Below, piece after piece: positions 35,414 to 44,619 of a stretch of 64,000 nt of DNA; position 1 is the stretch's first letter; the number at the start of each line of letters is the position of its first letter. Source of the DNA: 2-02-FULL-66-14 sp037443705 (GTDB lineage Bacteria; Pseudomonadota; Gammaproteobacteria; Burkholderiales; SG8-39); the NCBI GenBank assembly GCA_037443705.1, contig JBBINV010000006.1, forward strand, positions 1 to 64,000. Direction: 5' to 3'. A model generated the notes under the pieces. It did not search any database. It was not told where the DNA came from and saw only the letters and a list, made by a program, of their open reading frames with translations. The position numbers and the translations under genes are program-made.

Positions 35414-36489
35414 AGAGAAGCCGTTTCCTGAAGAGTCTCGTAGGCGCCGTGGCGTTCGCGGCGCTGCCGCTTTCCGCTGCGCTCGCGCAGAAGCCCGCCG
35501 CGCCCATCTCGGTGCCGCTGCTGCTCTGCCCGTGGGGATGCGGGCCTACCGAATCGGACACCATCCTGATGAACCAGATGATCAAGGAAGGGAGCCCCGT
35601 CACGCTCCTGCCGCAGGAGACGCCGGGCTACATGTACAACATCCGCGAGATGGCGAACGACCGTCACTGGAAGAAGACCGCGTTCAGCACCGAGGACATC
35701 ATCATCCAGCTCGGCCTCAAGTGGGGCGGGACGCCCGAGCTCAAGGAGTTCCTGCCCGAGCGCGTGCCGATCCGGTTCAAGCTGCTCTACGGCGAGACTT
35801 GGTGGGCGCAGGGCAAATTCTTCGTCACTTTCGATCCGAAGATCAAGACGCCCGCGGACTTCAAGGGCAAGCGGATCGGCCTGGGCTTGAGGAGCCAGAG
35901 CGACTGGGGCGTGTTCTCGCGCCTGGTGCTCGAGCACGGCTACGGCGTCACGCCGCAGAACAGCGACATCCGGCACCTCACGCCCGCCGCGCTCACGCAG
36001 CAGCTGCTCGACGGCGCGGTCGACGTGGCGGTGACCGCGTTCGGCACCGAGCCGGGCTTCAAGGAAATCCTGGTGAGCCCGCCGCTGCGCCAGCTCGAGG
36101 CTTCTCCGAAGCCCCTGCGCTACATCGGGGTCTCGAAGGAAGTGCTCGACAAGGTGAACGCCAAGTTCGGCACCACGTTCCTGCACTCGACGCTGCCGGC
36201 CGGGAAGCTTCCGAAGCAGTCCGAGCCGCTGTCGCTCGGGTTCAACCGCGGCTTCAAGGCCGCGCATCCGGATTTTCCCGACGAAGCCGCCTACCAGATC
36301 GTGATGGCGGTGGCGAGGAACGCACCGAAGATGAAGGAGCTGCATGCGCTCTGGAAGATCTGGTCGCCGGAACTGATGCTGCACGGGCTCTCCGACGATA
36401 ATGTGCATCCCGGCGCGAAGCGCGCCTTCGTGGAGCTCGGCTGGTGGGACAAGGCGAAGCAGTATCCGGCAGTGACGTATCCGCAGTGA
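35410..36489 (+). CDS. TAXI-family TRAP substrate-binding protein
   Basis: A 359-residue periplasmic protein with a signal peptide (MKRSRFLKSLVGAVAFAALPL...ALA) and a strong GGAGGAGAG ribosome site before the ATG. The mature part has the TAXI layout: ETPGYMYNIREMAND, KIKTPADFKGKRIGLGL, and DGAVDVAVTAFGTEP. It binds the ligand and delivers it to the fused permease encoded just upstream. The ligand is not known. The SDR gene overlaps its stop (GTGA). Confidence 0.88.
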   Translation: MKRSRFLKSLVGAVAFAALPLSAALAQKPAAPISVPLLLCPWGCGPTESDTILMNQMIKEGSPVTLLPQETPGYMYNIREMANDRHWKKTAFSTEDIIIQLGLKWGGTPELKEFLPERVPIRFKLLYGETWWAQGKFFVTFDPKIKTPADFKGKRIGLGLRSQSDWGVFSRLVLEHGYGVTPQNSDIRHLTPAALTQQLLDGAVDVAVTAFGTEPGFKEILVSPPLRQLEASPKPLRYIGVSKEVLDKVNAKFGTTFLHSTLPAGKLPKQSEPLSLGFNRGFKAAHPDFPDEAAYQIVMAVARNAPKMKELHALWKIWSPELMLHGLSDDNVHPGAKRAFVELGWWDKAKQYPAVTYPQ

Positions 36490-37196
36490 GCCTGCGGCTC
36501 GACGGCCGCGTCGCGCTCGTCACCGGCGCGGCGCGCGGCGTCGGCGCGCGGATCGCGGCGCGCTTCGCCGAGCAGGGGGCGGTGGTGTACGCATCCGACG
36601 TCGAACCGGGGTGGAAATTCCCGATGGACGTGCGCGACCGCGAAGCGGTTTTTTCGGTTGTCGGGAAAATACAGGAGGAAAGCGGCGGCCTGGACATCCT
36701 CGTCAACAATGCCGGGCTGCTCGCCAACGGCCCGTTCGACGCCACGAGCGGCGAAGCCTGGGACCGGCTGGTCGCGGTGAACCTCACGGGGATCTACAAC
36801 TGCGTGCAGGCGGCGGTGCCCGCGATGCGCCGCCGTGGCCGCGGCGCGATCATCAACATCGCTTCCGTCTCGCACGAGAAGGGCGGCGGCGCCTTCGGCA
36901 ACGTCTGGTACGGGACCACCAAGGCCGGCGTGGTGGCGATGACCAAGGGCCTCGGGCGCGAACTCGGGCCCTGCGGCATCCGCGTCAACGCGATCGCGCC
37001 CGCTGTCGTGGAGACCGACATGGTGCGAAACCTGCTCACGCCCGAGGTGCGGGAGCGAATCGTTTCGCGCATTCCGCTCGGGCGCCTGGCGACGGAGGAC
37101 GACGTGGCGCGGCTCGCGGTGTTCCTCGCATCCGACTGGTCCGACTTCATCACCGGGGAAACGATTGCCGTCGACGGCGGCTTTCTCCGCACCTGA
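36486..37196 (+). CDS. SDR-family oxidoreductase in the TAXI operon
   Basis: A 236-residue short-chain dehydrogenase: TGAARGVGARIA at the N-terminus, NNAGLLANG, a catalytic Ser in NIASVSHEKGG and Tyr/Lys in VWYGTTKAG, and IAVDGGFLRT at the end. GTG at 36486 overlaps the TAXI stop, giving the standard N-terminus SLRLDGRVALVTG. It probably converts a hydroxy or oxo group on the imported compound. It is the last gene before a 44-base gap to the ferredoxin gene. Confidence 0.87.
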   Translation: MSLRLDGRVALVTGAARGVGARIAARFAEQGAVVYASDVEPGWKFPMDVRDREAVFSVVGKIQEESGGLDILVNNAGLLANGPFDATSGEAWDRLVAVNLTGIYNCVQAAVPAMRRRGRGAIINIASVSHEKGGGAFGNVWYGTTKAGVVAMTKGLGRELGPCGIRVNAIAPAVVETDMVRNLLTPEVRERIVSRIPLGRLATEDDVARLAVFLASDWSDFITGETIAVDGGFLRT

Positions 37197-37240
37197 GGTG
37201 CTCGCCTAGAATTCGACAATTCGACAATGGGTCCGTCCTC

Positions 37241-37567
37241 ATGAAGAAAGCCGGCTTCAAGCGACACGTCTTCGTATGCCTCAACGAACGCGCGGACGAT
37301 CACCCGCGCGGCTGCTGCAAGCGTCGCGGGTCCGAGGACGTATTCAAGACGCTGAAGGAAGGCGCCGCGAAGGCGGGCCTGAACGACGACGTGCGCATCA
37401 ACCGTGCAGGCTGCATGGAACACTGCGAGTACGGTCCCTCGGTCGTGATTTACCCCGAGGCAATCTGGTATCACGTGCCGACCGTGGAAGACGCCGAGGA
37501 GATTCTCCGCGAGCACGTCATCGGGGGAAGAATCGTCGAACGCCTGCTGATGGACAACGTCATGTAG
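37241..37567 (+). CDS. Thioredoxin-like [2Fe-2S] ferredoxin
   Basis: A 108-residue protein with Cys residues in FVCLNE, GCCKRRG and AGCMEHCEYGP, the spacing of thioredoxin-like (NuoE/Shethna-type) [2Fe-2S] proteins. It ends in HYPTVEDAEEI-like helix HVPTVEDAEEILREHV. It probably carries electrons for an oxidoreductase, but its partner is not clear. The upstream 44 bases contain an 8-base direct repeat (AATTCGAC twice, 37210-37225), so it may have its own promoter. It converges with the following IclR gene at a distance of 11 bases. Confidence 0.85.
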   Translation: MKKAGFKRHVFVCLNERADDHPRGCCKRRGSEDVFKTLKEGAAKAGLNDDVRINRAGCMEHCEYGPSVVIYPEAIWYHVPTVEDAEEILREHVIGGRIVERLLMDNVM

Positions 37568-37578
37568 AGAACGGCCCC

Positions 37579-38343
37579 TCAGCGCGCGAACGTTCCGGCC
37601 ATCGCGGCGGCGGCGCGCTGCAGCTCCGGCAGATGCCCGAGCGCGCGCTCGAGAGGCATGCGCGACACCGGCGCGTGCACCGCGATCGCCGCGCACACGC
37701 GGCGCCCGGCGTCGCGCACGGGCACGGCCACGCAGGCGAGGCCGGCGTGGAACTCCTCGTTGTCGGTGGCGTAGCCCTCGGCGCGGATGCGCTCGAGCTC
37801 CGCGCCGAGCTCGCGCGCGTCGGTGAGCGTCGTGCGGGTGTAGCGCCTGAGCGCGAGCTGCGCCTGCAGCCGCTCGCGCGGCCCCCTCGGAAGCATCGCG
37901 AGCAGGAGCTTGCCGCTCGCGGTGCAGTGCAGCGGCACGTGCGAGCCGGCGGACAGGTTCATGCGAAGCGGCCACGCCGCTTCCACGCGGTCGAGGTACA
38001 CGACTTCGGCCCCGTCGAGCATCGTGAGGTTGCAGGTTTCCCCGACCTCGGCGACCAGCCGCGCGAGGATCGCGTGGCGCTCGGCGCGCACGCTCCCGTT
38101 GAGCATGACGTTCCTCGCGAGCGTCGCAAGGCGCGGCCCGGGCGCGTAGCGGCGCGCGCCCGGTTCGCGCGCGACCAGCGCCGCGGCCTCGAGCATCCCG
38201 AGCATCCGGTAGAGCGTGGGCTTGGGAAGGCGCGCGGTTTGGGCGAGCTCCGCGAGCGCCGCCGGACGGTCGGCCGCGACCAGCGCCTCGAGCACCGAGA
38301 GCGCGCGGAGCGTTGCCGGAACATTGTCTTCCTTGCGCGGCAT
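37579..38343 (-). CDS. IclR-family regulator divergent from the xsc operon
   Basis: A 254-residue regulator with winged HTH (ALAELAQTARLPKPTLYRML, about residues 29-48) and the IclR effector domain (VPLHCTASGKLLLAML; ACVAVPVRDAGRRVCAAIAV). Its start is 78 bases from the xsc start on the opposite strand, so it is the natural candidate for control of the sulfoacetate operon. It resembles the IclR protein at 30732 closely in layout, which suggests paralogy. The inducer is unknown; sulfoacetate or a CoA derivative would be logical. Confidence 0.9.
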   Translation of the reverse strand: MPRKEDNVPATLRALSVLEALVAADRPAALAELAQTARLPKPTLYRMLGMLEAAALVAREPGARRYAPGPRLATLARNVMLNGSVRAERHAILARLVAEVGETCNLTMLDGAEVVYLDRVEAAWPLRMNLSAGSHVPLHCTASGKLLLAMLPRGPRERLQAQLALRRYTRTTLTDARELGAELERIRAEGYATDNEEFHAGLACVAVPVRDAGRRVCAAIAVHAPVSRMPLERALGHLPELQRAAAAMAGTFAR

Positions 38344-38421
38344 GCGCCCAGTTTATCGGAATCTGGAACGAAACGTGCCGGATCCTGTGAGAGACTGCGA
38401 GCCTTCGAACGGAGGCCCCGC

Positions 38422-40203
38422 ATGACAAACATCGCCGAAGTGAACCGCCTGGCCGTATCCGGGCGCCAGCGCATGACACCCTCGGAGGCGTTCGTGGAAA
38501 CGCTCGCCGCGCAGGGCGTGAAGGACGTGTTCGGAATCGTGGGATCGGCGTACATGGACGCGCTCGATCTGTTTCCGGCCGCGGGCATCCGCTTCATCCC
38601 CACCGTGCACGAGCAGGGCGCCGCGCACATGGCCGACGGCTACTACCGCGCGAGCGGGCGTCACGGCGTGTGCATCGGGCAGAACGGCCCCGGGATCACG
38701 AACTTCGTCACCGCGATCGCGGCGGCCTACTGGGCGCACAGCGCGGTGGTGGCGATCACGCCGGAGGCGGGAACGATGGCGATAGGCCTGGGCGGATTTC
38801 AGGAGACCGACCAGCTGCCGATCTTCTCCAGAATCACGAAATACCAGGCGCACGTGAATAACCCCGCCCGCATGGCCGAGCTCACCGGGCGTGCCTTCGA
38901 CCGTGCGGTGCTCGAGATGGGGCCGGCGCAGCTCAACATTCCGCGCGATTACCTCTATGGCGAGATCGAATGCGAGATCCCGCAGCCGATACGCGTCGAG
39001 CGCGGGCCGGGGGGCGGCGCGAGCCTCGATGCGGCCGCGGAGCTGCTCGCGCAGGCGAGCTTCCCCGTCATCATCGCCGGGGGTGGCGTGGTGGCCGCCG
39101 GTGGCGTCGAAGCGGCGATTGCGCTGGCCGAGGCACTCGAGGCGCCGGTGTGCAACTCCTACCTGCACAACGACTCGTTCCCCGCGAGCCATCGACTCGC
39201 GTGCGGGCCGCTGGGCTACCACGGATCGAAGGCGGCGATGAAGGTGCTGGCGCGCGCCGACGTGGTGCTTGCGCTGGGCTCGCGCCTGGGGCCCTTCGGC
39301 GTGCTGCCGCAGTACGGTCTCGATTACTGGCCCGCGAACGCCAGGCTGATTCAGGTCGACGCCGATCCAAAGGTGCTCGGCCTGGTGAAGAAGACCGCGG
39401 TGACGGTGAACGGCGATGCCCGCGAAGCCGCGGATGCGCTGGTCTTGCGGATCAGAGGCCGGACTTTGAAAAGAAACAAAGACGAGATCGCCAGGATCGT
39501 TCAGGCCGAAAAGCAGGCCTGGGCGGCGGAGCTCGCGTCGTGGGATTTCGAGAAGGATCCCTGGAGCCTGGAGGTGGCGAAGGATTCCAGGTACATGCAC
39601 CCGCGCCAGATGCTGCGCGAGCTCGGGAAAGCGATGCCGGCGGACGCGATGGTGTCCACCGACATCGGCAACATCTGCCAGATCGCCAACTCGTACCTGC
39701 GGTTCGAGCGGCCGCGCTCGATGTTCGGCGCGATGATGTTCGGCAACTGCGGCTACGCGTTTCCGACCATCATCGGCTGCAAGGTCGCCGCGCCCGCTCG
39801 CCCCGCCGTCGCCTACGTGGGCGACGGCGCCTGGGGCATGAGCTTCGGGGAGATTCTCACCTGCGTGCGCGAGAAGATTCCCGTGACCGCGGTGGTGTTC
39901 AACAACCAGCAGTGGGGCGCGGAGAAGAAGAACCACGTGGACTTCTACTCCAACCGGTTCCTCGGCGTGAACCTGGAGAACCCGAGCTTCGCCGGAATCG
40001 CCCGCGCGATGGGCGCCGAGGGGGTCGTGATTGACAAGGTTTCCGACGTGGGCGAGGCTTTGCGCGCGGCGTGCAAGGCGCAACGGGACGGCAAGACGAC
40101 GATCCTCGAGATGATGTGCACGAGGGAGCTCGGCGACCCGTTCCGCCGCGACGCGCTCAGGAAGCCGACGCGCCTGCTGGTGAAGTACAAGAATTTCGTC
40201 TGA
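38422..40203 (+). CDS. xsc: Sulfoacetaldehyde acetyltransferase
   Basis: A 593-residue TPP enzyme. It converts sulfoacetaldehyde and phosphate to acetyl phosphate and sulfite. Xsc-typical segments run through the protein: MTPSEAFVETLAAQGV, FIPTVHEQGAAHMADGYYRA, GQNGPGITNFVTAIAAAYWA and GFQETDQLPIFSRITKYQ. The TPP/Mg motif is GDGAWGMSFGEI with NNQQWGAEKKN, and ELGDPFRRDALRKP is near the C-terminus. GGAGG lies 6 bases before the ATG. It heads a six-gene operon with a tripartite transporter, an acylating aldehyde dehydrogenase and a CoA ligase, which together predict sulfoacetate use. Length matches known Xsc proteins. Confidence 0.94.
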   Translation: MTNIAEVNRLAVSGRQRMTPSEAFVETLAAQGVKDVFGIVGSAYMDALDLFPAAGIRFIPTVHEQGAAHMADGYYRASGRHGVCIGQNGPGITNFVTAIAAAYWAHSAVVAITPEAGTMAIGLGGFQETDQLPIFSRITKYQAHVNNPARMAELTGRAFDRAVLEMGPAQLNIPRDYLYGEIECEIPQPIRVERGPGGGASLDAAAELLAQASFPVIIAGGGVVAAGGVEAAIALAEALEAPVCNSYLHNDSFPASHRLACGPLGYHGSKAAMKVLARADVVLALGSRLGPFGVLPQYGLDYWPANARLIQVDADPKVLGLVKKTAVTVNGDAREAADALVLRIRGRTLKRNKDEIARIVQAEKQAWAAELASWDFEKDPWSLEVAKDSRYMHPRQMLRELGKAMPADAMVSTDIGNICQIANSYLRFERPRSMFGAMMFGNCGYAFPTIIGCKVAAPARPAVAYVGDGAWGMSFGEILTCVREKIPVTAVVFNNQQWGAEKKNHVDFYSNRFLGVNLENPSFAGIARAMGAEGVVIDKVSDVGEALRAACKAQRDGKTTILEMMCTRELGDPFRRDALRKPTRLLVKYKNFV

Positions 40204-40220
40204 TCATCCGAGGAGGAGGC

Positions 40221-41168
40221 ATGCGTAGACTGATTCTTTCGATTGCACTGGCGGTTGCCGCCGGCGGCGCGGCGGCGCAGGAGAAGTTTCCGTCGCGGCC
40301 GATCGAATTCGTCGTGCCGTGGGGCCCCGGAGGCGGGGCCGACCAGCTCGCGCGCAAGCTCGCGCGCATGCTCGAGCCCGAGCTCAAGGTTTCGCTGCCG
40401 GTGGTGAACGTTCCCGGCGCCACCGGCGGCACGGGGCTGATCAAGATGCTGAGCGCGCCGCCCGACGGCTACTCGATCTCCGTCTACATCGCCGATACGC
40501 ACGCGCTGCTCGCCACCGGAAACCCGCGCTGGAAGCCCGACGACTACATCCCTCTCGGTATCATGATCCGGCAGCCTTCGGCGCTGTTCGTAAGGCAGGA
40601 CAGCCCCTTCAGGACATGGCCCGACGTGGTGAAGGCTGCCAGGGCGAATCCCGGAAAGCTAAAGGTCGCGATCCTCGGCTTCGGCAGCGTGGACGACATG
40701 GCGCTCAAGTACATGGAAGGCAAGGGGATCCGGTTCACCGGCGTGCCCTATGCGAAGCCGGGTGAGCGCTATACCGCGATCCTCGGTGGCCACGCGGATC
40801 TCCTCTACGAGCAGGCGGGCGACGTGCGCTCGTTCATCGACTCGAAGCAGATGCGCCCGATCCTGATCTTCAACCAGGAGCGCGTGCTCCCGGAGTTCGC
40901 GGACGTGATGTCCTCGAAGGAGGCCGGGCTCGAGGTGTATCTGCCGCAGTTCCGCTCGATCGTGGTGCGCGCCGGCACGGACCCGCAGCGCGTGAAGCTC
41001 CTCGCCGACGCGGTGGAGAAGGCAGCGCGGGATCCCGAGTTCTACGGCTTCCTCAAGGAGAGCCTGGCGCTGCGCGAGAGCTTCATCCCGGCGAAGGACG
41101 CGAAGAAATTCCTCGACGGCGAGCTCGCCGCGATGCGCAAGTTCACCGACCTCCTCAGGAAGAAGTGA
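40221..41168 (+). CDS. tctC: Tripartite tricarboxylate transporter binding protein (TctC/Bug)
   Basis: A 315-residue periplasmic protein with signal peptide (MRRLILSIALAVAAGGAAA) and the Bug pattern: KFPSRPIEFVVPWGPGGGAD at the mature N-terminus, GATGGTGLIKML, and DGYSISVYIADTHA. The ribosome site AGGAGGAGG is 3 bases before the ATG. It captures an organic anion for TctA/TctB. Being 17 bases after xsc and followed directly by tctB, tctA and the CoA-dependent enzymes, it is the likely sulfoacetate (or related sulfonate) receptor. That is an inference from context. Confidence 0.9.
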   Translation: MRRLILSIALAVAAGGAAAQEKFPSRPIEFVVPWGPGGGADQLARKLARMLEPELKVSLPVVNVPGATGGTGLIKMLSAPPDGYSISVYIADTHALLATGNPRWKPDDYIPLGIMIRQPSALFVRQDSPFRTWPDVVKAARANPGKLKVAILGFGSVDDMALKYMEGKGIRFTGVPYAKPGERYTAILGGHADLLYEQAGDVRSFIDSKQMRPILIFNQERVLPEFADVMSSKEAGLEVYLPQFRSIVVRAGTDPQRVKLLADAVEKAARDPEFYGFLKESLALRESFIPAKDAKKFLDGELAAMRKFTDLLRKK

Positions 41169-41725
41169 TCCTCGCGCGGGGACTCGCGCGCGCGGCGCCG
41201 TACGCGGCACTGCTCGCGCTTGCGGGGTGGCTCTACGCCGTCGCCGGCCACATCGAGTACCTCGGGCCTGCCGATCGCATCGGGCCGGCGTTCTGGCCGC
41301 GCGCGATACTCGTTCTGCTCGCACTGCTCTGCGTCTACGAGATCGCGAAGAGTCTGCTGGGGCGAGCGCGCTCCGTAGACGGCGTGCTGCAGAGCATGAT
41401 GGCGCAGGCCGCCGATTCCGCCGAGCCTGCGGGGGAGGCGGGACAGCCCAGCCTCGTGCGGCTCGCGGCAGGCCTCGGCGTCACGCTCGGCTACGTGTTC
41501 CTCGTCGATGTGCTCGGGTTCTTCCTCGCCTCGGCCGCGTATCTCGCCGGGTTCATCCGGGTGGGCGGCTACCGGCGCGCGGGCGTGGCGATTGCCGCAG
41601 GCGTGCTTGGAAGCTTCGCGCTCATGATCGTGTTCGCAAGGATCGTGTACGTTTCGCTTCCCCTTGGCACGGGACCGTTCGCCGCGATCTCGATCGCGCT
41701 CATGCAGCTGCTCGGGGTGAGATAA
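41165..41725 (+). CDS. tctB: Tripartite tricarboxylate transporter small subunit (TctB)
   Basis: A 186-residue inner-membrane protein with four hydrophobic segments and the TctB-type segments GPAFWPRAILVLLALLCVYE and VTLGYVFLVDVLGFFLASAA. It starts at a GTG overlapping the tctC stop (GTGA) and lies 3 bases before tctA. It is the accessory membrane subunit of the TctCBA uptake system. Confidence 0.88.
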   Translation: MILARGLARAAPYAALLALAGWLYAVAGHIEYLGPADRIGPAFWPRAILVLLALLCVYEIAKSLLGRARSVDGVLQSMMAQAADSAEPAGEAGQPSLVRLAAGLGVTLGYVFLVDVLGFFLASAAYLAGFIRVGGYRRAGVAIAAGVLGSFALMIVFARIVYVSLPLGTGPFAAISIALMQLLGVR

Positions 41726-41728
41726 CGA

Positions 41729-43240
41729 GTGGAACACCTTATCCAGCTCGCGGCGGGCTTCGGCCAGGTGCTCGTGCCGGTCAATCTCGCGGTGCTCTTC
41801 ATCGGGCTGGTTCTCGGGCTCCTGGTCGCGGTGCTGCCGGGACTGACCCTCGTGATGGGCGTGGTGCTCGCGCTGCCGTTCACTTACGCGATGGACATCA
41901 CGCCGGCGATCATCCTGCTCACCGCGATGTACGTCACCGGCACCTATGGCGGCGCGCTCACGGCGATCCTGTTCCGCGTACCCGGCGAGCCGATCGACGT
42001 GCCGCTGCTCTGGGACGGCTACACGATGGCGCGAGCGGGATTCCCGGCGAAAGCGCTGGGATGGACCCTCGCGGCGGCCTTCGTGGGCGGCATCGTGTCG
42101 GCGTGCGTCATGGTCGCGTTCTCGGAGCCGGTTGCGAGGATCGCGCTCGCGCTTTCCACGCCCGAATACTTCGCAATCATCTTCTTCGGCCTCTCGAGCG
42201 TGGTGTCGCTGGGCGGCGGCTCGGTCACCAACGCGCTGATCAGCCTGTGCCTGGGGCTGCTCGTCTCCACCGTCGGGGTGGACGCGACCTACGGCGCCGA
42301 GCGCTTCGCGTTTGGCGTGCCGATGCTTGTGGACGGCATCGAGTACCTGCTCGTGATGGTCGGCGCCTACGGCATCGGCGAGGTGTTTACGCGGCTCTAC
42401 TACGGCTTCGGCTCGAGCGCGGTCGAACGCGTGCAGAGAATCCGCACCGAGCTCCCGGGGCTGCGCGAGATCGGGGCGCTACGCGCCGCGTTCGCGCGCA
42501 GCTCGCTCGTAGGCGTGATCGTAGGCCTGGTGCCGGGCGCCGGCGCCACGATCGCCTCGTTCGTCGCCTACGGAACCGAAGGGCAGTACGGCCGGCGGCG
42601 CAAGGACCTGGGCAGCGGGATCGCCGAAGGGATCGTCGCGCCGCAGACTGCCGCGACCTCGTCGGTCGGTGGCGCGATGATTCCGCTCCTCACGATGGGG
42701 ATTCCGGGCAGCGGCGCCACCGCGATCATCCTGGGCGCGTTCCTGCTGCACGGCGTCCAACCCGGGCCGCAGATCTTCTCCAACCCCGAGCAGTCGGCGA
42801 TGGCCTACGCGGTGTTCGCGTCGATGTTCGTGGGCGTACTGGGCATGTGCCTGCTCGGCTACTTCGCGATCAAGCTGCTGGTCCGGGTACTCGAGTTCCC
42901 GGAGGCGATAGTGTCGGCGTTCGTCGTCATGTTCTGCTTCATCGGCGCTTTCGCGGCGCGCAACAACCTCACCGACCTCTACGTGATCGCCGCGTTCGGC
43001 GTGCTCGGATTTCTTTTCGAGCGGTTCCGCTTCCCGATCGCGCCGATGGTGCTCGGTTCGATCCTGGGGCCGCTCGCCGAGAACACCTTCATGACCACGA
43101 TGATCGGCTTCGACAACGACTGGACGGTGTTCTTTACCCGGCCGGTCGCGGGCGTGGTGATGGTGCTCTCGTTCGCCGCGCTCGCATACCCGGCGGTCCG
43201 GAGCCTTCGCGAGCGGCGTAGAATCGCGACCCGGAGATGA
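41729..43240 (+). CDS. tctA: Tripartite tricarboxylate transporter large subunit (TctA)
   Basis: A 503-residue membrane protein with about 12 hydrophobic segments and TctA signatures: VAVLPGLTLVMGVVLALPFT near the N-terminus, YVTGTYGGALTAILFRVPGE, and GIPGSGATAIILGAFLLHG. GTG start. It is the main permease of the system and overlaps the aldehyde dehydrogenase gene by 4 bases. In the known Cupriavidus sulfoacetate system the importer is an MFS protein (SauU); here a TctCBA system seems to take that place. Confidence 0.92.
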   Translation: MEHLIQLAAGFGQVLVPVNLAVLFIGLVLGLLVAVLPGLTLVMGVVLALPFTYAMDITPAIILLTAMYVTGTYGGALTAILFRVPGEPIDVPLLWDGYTMARAGFPAKALGWTLAAAFVGGIVSACVMVAFSEPVARIALALSTPEYFAIIFFGLSSVVSLGGGSVTNALISLCLGLLVSTVGVDATYGAERFAFGVPMLVDGIEYLLVMVGAYGIGEVFTRLYYGFGSSAVERVQRIRTELPGLREIGALRAAFARSSLVGVIVGLVPGAGATIASFVAYGTEGQYGRRRKDLGSGIAEGIVAPQTAATSSVGGAMIPLLTMGIPGSGATAIILGAFLLHGVQPGPQIFSNPEQSAMAYAVFASMFVGVLGMCLLGYFAIKLLVRVLEFPEAIVSAFVVMFCFIGAFAARNNLTDLYVIAAFGVLGFLFERFRFPIAPMVLGSILGPLAENTFMTTMIGFDNDWTVFFTRPVAGVVMVLSFAALAYPAVRSLRERRRIATRR

Positions 43241-44619
43241 AGGCGAATCCGGTTGACGCGTTCGTCGCGCGCGCGAGAGAGGCTCAAGCGCAGTTCGAGC
43301 GCTGGAGCCAGGAGCGCGTCGACGAGGCGGCGCTCGCCTGCGGCTGGGCGATCATGAAGCCGGAGAACAACCGGCGGCTCGCCGAGACCGCGGTGCGCGA
43401 CACGGGCCTGGGCAACGTCGCCGACAAGATCGCCAAAAACCACCGCAAGACGCTCGGCCTGCTGCGCGATCTTGCCGGCGTGCGCACGGTCGGGGTGGTC
43501 GCGGAGCATCCGGACAAGGGCATCACCGAAATCGCGCGGCCGGTCGGCGTGGTGGCGGCGATCACGCCTTCGACCAACCCGGGCGCGACGCCCGCCAACC
43601 AGATCATCAACGCGGTCAAGTGCCGCAACGCGATCGTCCTCGCGCCTTCCCCGAAGGGTTACAGCACCACCGCTCTGCTGGTCGAATTCACTTCGAGGGA
43701 ATTGGCGAAGATCGGTGCGCCCGACGGCCTCGTTCAGATCCTTCCGGCTCCGGTCACGAAGGAATCGACGCGCGAGCTGATGCAGCGCTCCGATCTCGTG
43801 GCGGCGACCGGCTCGCAGGCGAACATCCGCGCCGCCTACTCGAGCGGCACGCCGGCGATCGGCGTGGGCCTGGGCAACGTGGTCTCGATCGTCGACGCGA
43901 GCGCGGACCTGGCCGACGCGGCGGCGAAGATCGCGCTCTCCAAGACCTTCGACAACGCCACGAGCTGCTCGTCCGAGAACGCGCTCGTGATCCTCGCGCC
44001 GGTGTACGAGGCAATGGTCGGGGAGCTGAAGAAGCAGGGCGGAGAGATGCTGGACCAGGCCGGCAGGGCGAAACTGCAACGCGTCATGTTTCCGGATGGA
44101 AAGCTCTCTTCCGCTGCCACCGCGCAGTCCGCAGCGAGAATCGCGGAGCTGGCCGGCATTTCGGCTCGAGCCAGGTTCCTCATGGTCCAGGAGGACGGCG
44201 CCGGTCCCGATCATCCTTTCTCCGGCGAGAAGCTGTCGCCGGTGCTCGCCGTCTACCGGGCAAGGGACTTCGACGAGGCGTTCCGGATCACCTGCGCGAT
44301 CTACGACTACCAGGGCAAGGGCCATTCGGTCTCGATCCACACGCGCGACGAGGCTCACGTGCTGCGCCTCGGGCTCGAAATGCCGGTGGCGCGCGTGATC
44401 GTCAACCAGGCGCACTGCATCGCCACCGGCGGCAGCTTCGACAACGGCCTGCCGTTCTCGCTGTCGATGGGCTGCGGCACCTGGGGCGGAAACAGCTTCT
44501 CCGACAACATGCACTGGCGCCACTTCCTGAACATCACCCGCATCGCGCGCGTCATCCCGGAGCGCGTGCCTGCCGAGGAGGCGATCTTCGGGGCGTACTT
44601 CGCCAAGTACGGCCGATGA
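43237..44619 (+). CDS. CoA-acylating sulfoacetaldehyde dehydrogenase (SauS-like)
   Basis: A 460-residue CoA-acylating aldehyde dehydrogenase of the EutE/SauS type, shorter than ordinary ALDH enzymes. The nucleophile Cys244 lies in NATSCSSEN. PVGVVAAITPSTNPGATPAN and GSQANIRAAYSSGTPAIG are family motifs. Between xsc and a CoA ligase, the logical reaction is sulfoacetyl-CoA plus NAD(P)H to sulfoacetaldehyde, as SauS does in Cupriavidus necator. Start and stop both overlap neighbours by 4 bases (ATGA), so translation is coupled. The enzyme class is secure; the substrate rests on context. Confidence 0.87.
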   Translation: MKANPVDAFVARAREAQAQFERWSQERVDEAALACGWAIMKPENNRRLAETAVRDTGLGNVADKIAKNHRKTLGLLRDLAGVRTVGVVAEHPDKGITEIARPVGVVAAITPSTNPGATPANQIINAVKCRNAIVLAPSPKGYSTTALLVEFTSRELAKIGAPDGLVQILPAPVTKESTRELMQRSDLVAATGSQANIRAAYSSGTPAIGVGLGNVVSIVDASADLADAAAKIALSKTFDNATSCSSENALVILAPVYEAMVGELKKQGGEMLDQAGRAKLQRVMFPDGKLSSAATAQSAARIAELAGISARARFLMVQEDGAGPDHPFSGEKLSPVLAVYRARDFDEAFRITCAIYDYQGKGHSVSIHTRDEAHVLRLGLEMPVARVIVNQAHCIATGGSFDNGLPFSLSMGCGTWGGNSFSDNMHWRHFLNITRIARVIPERVPAEEAIFGAYFAKYGR

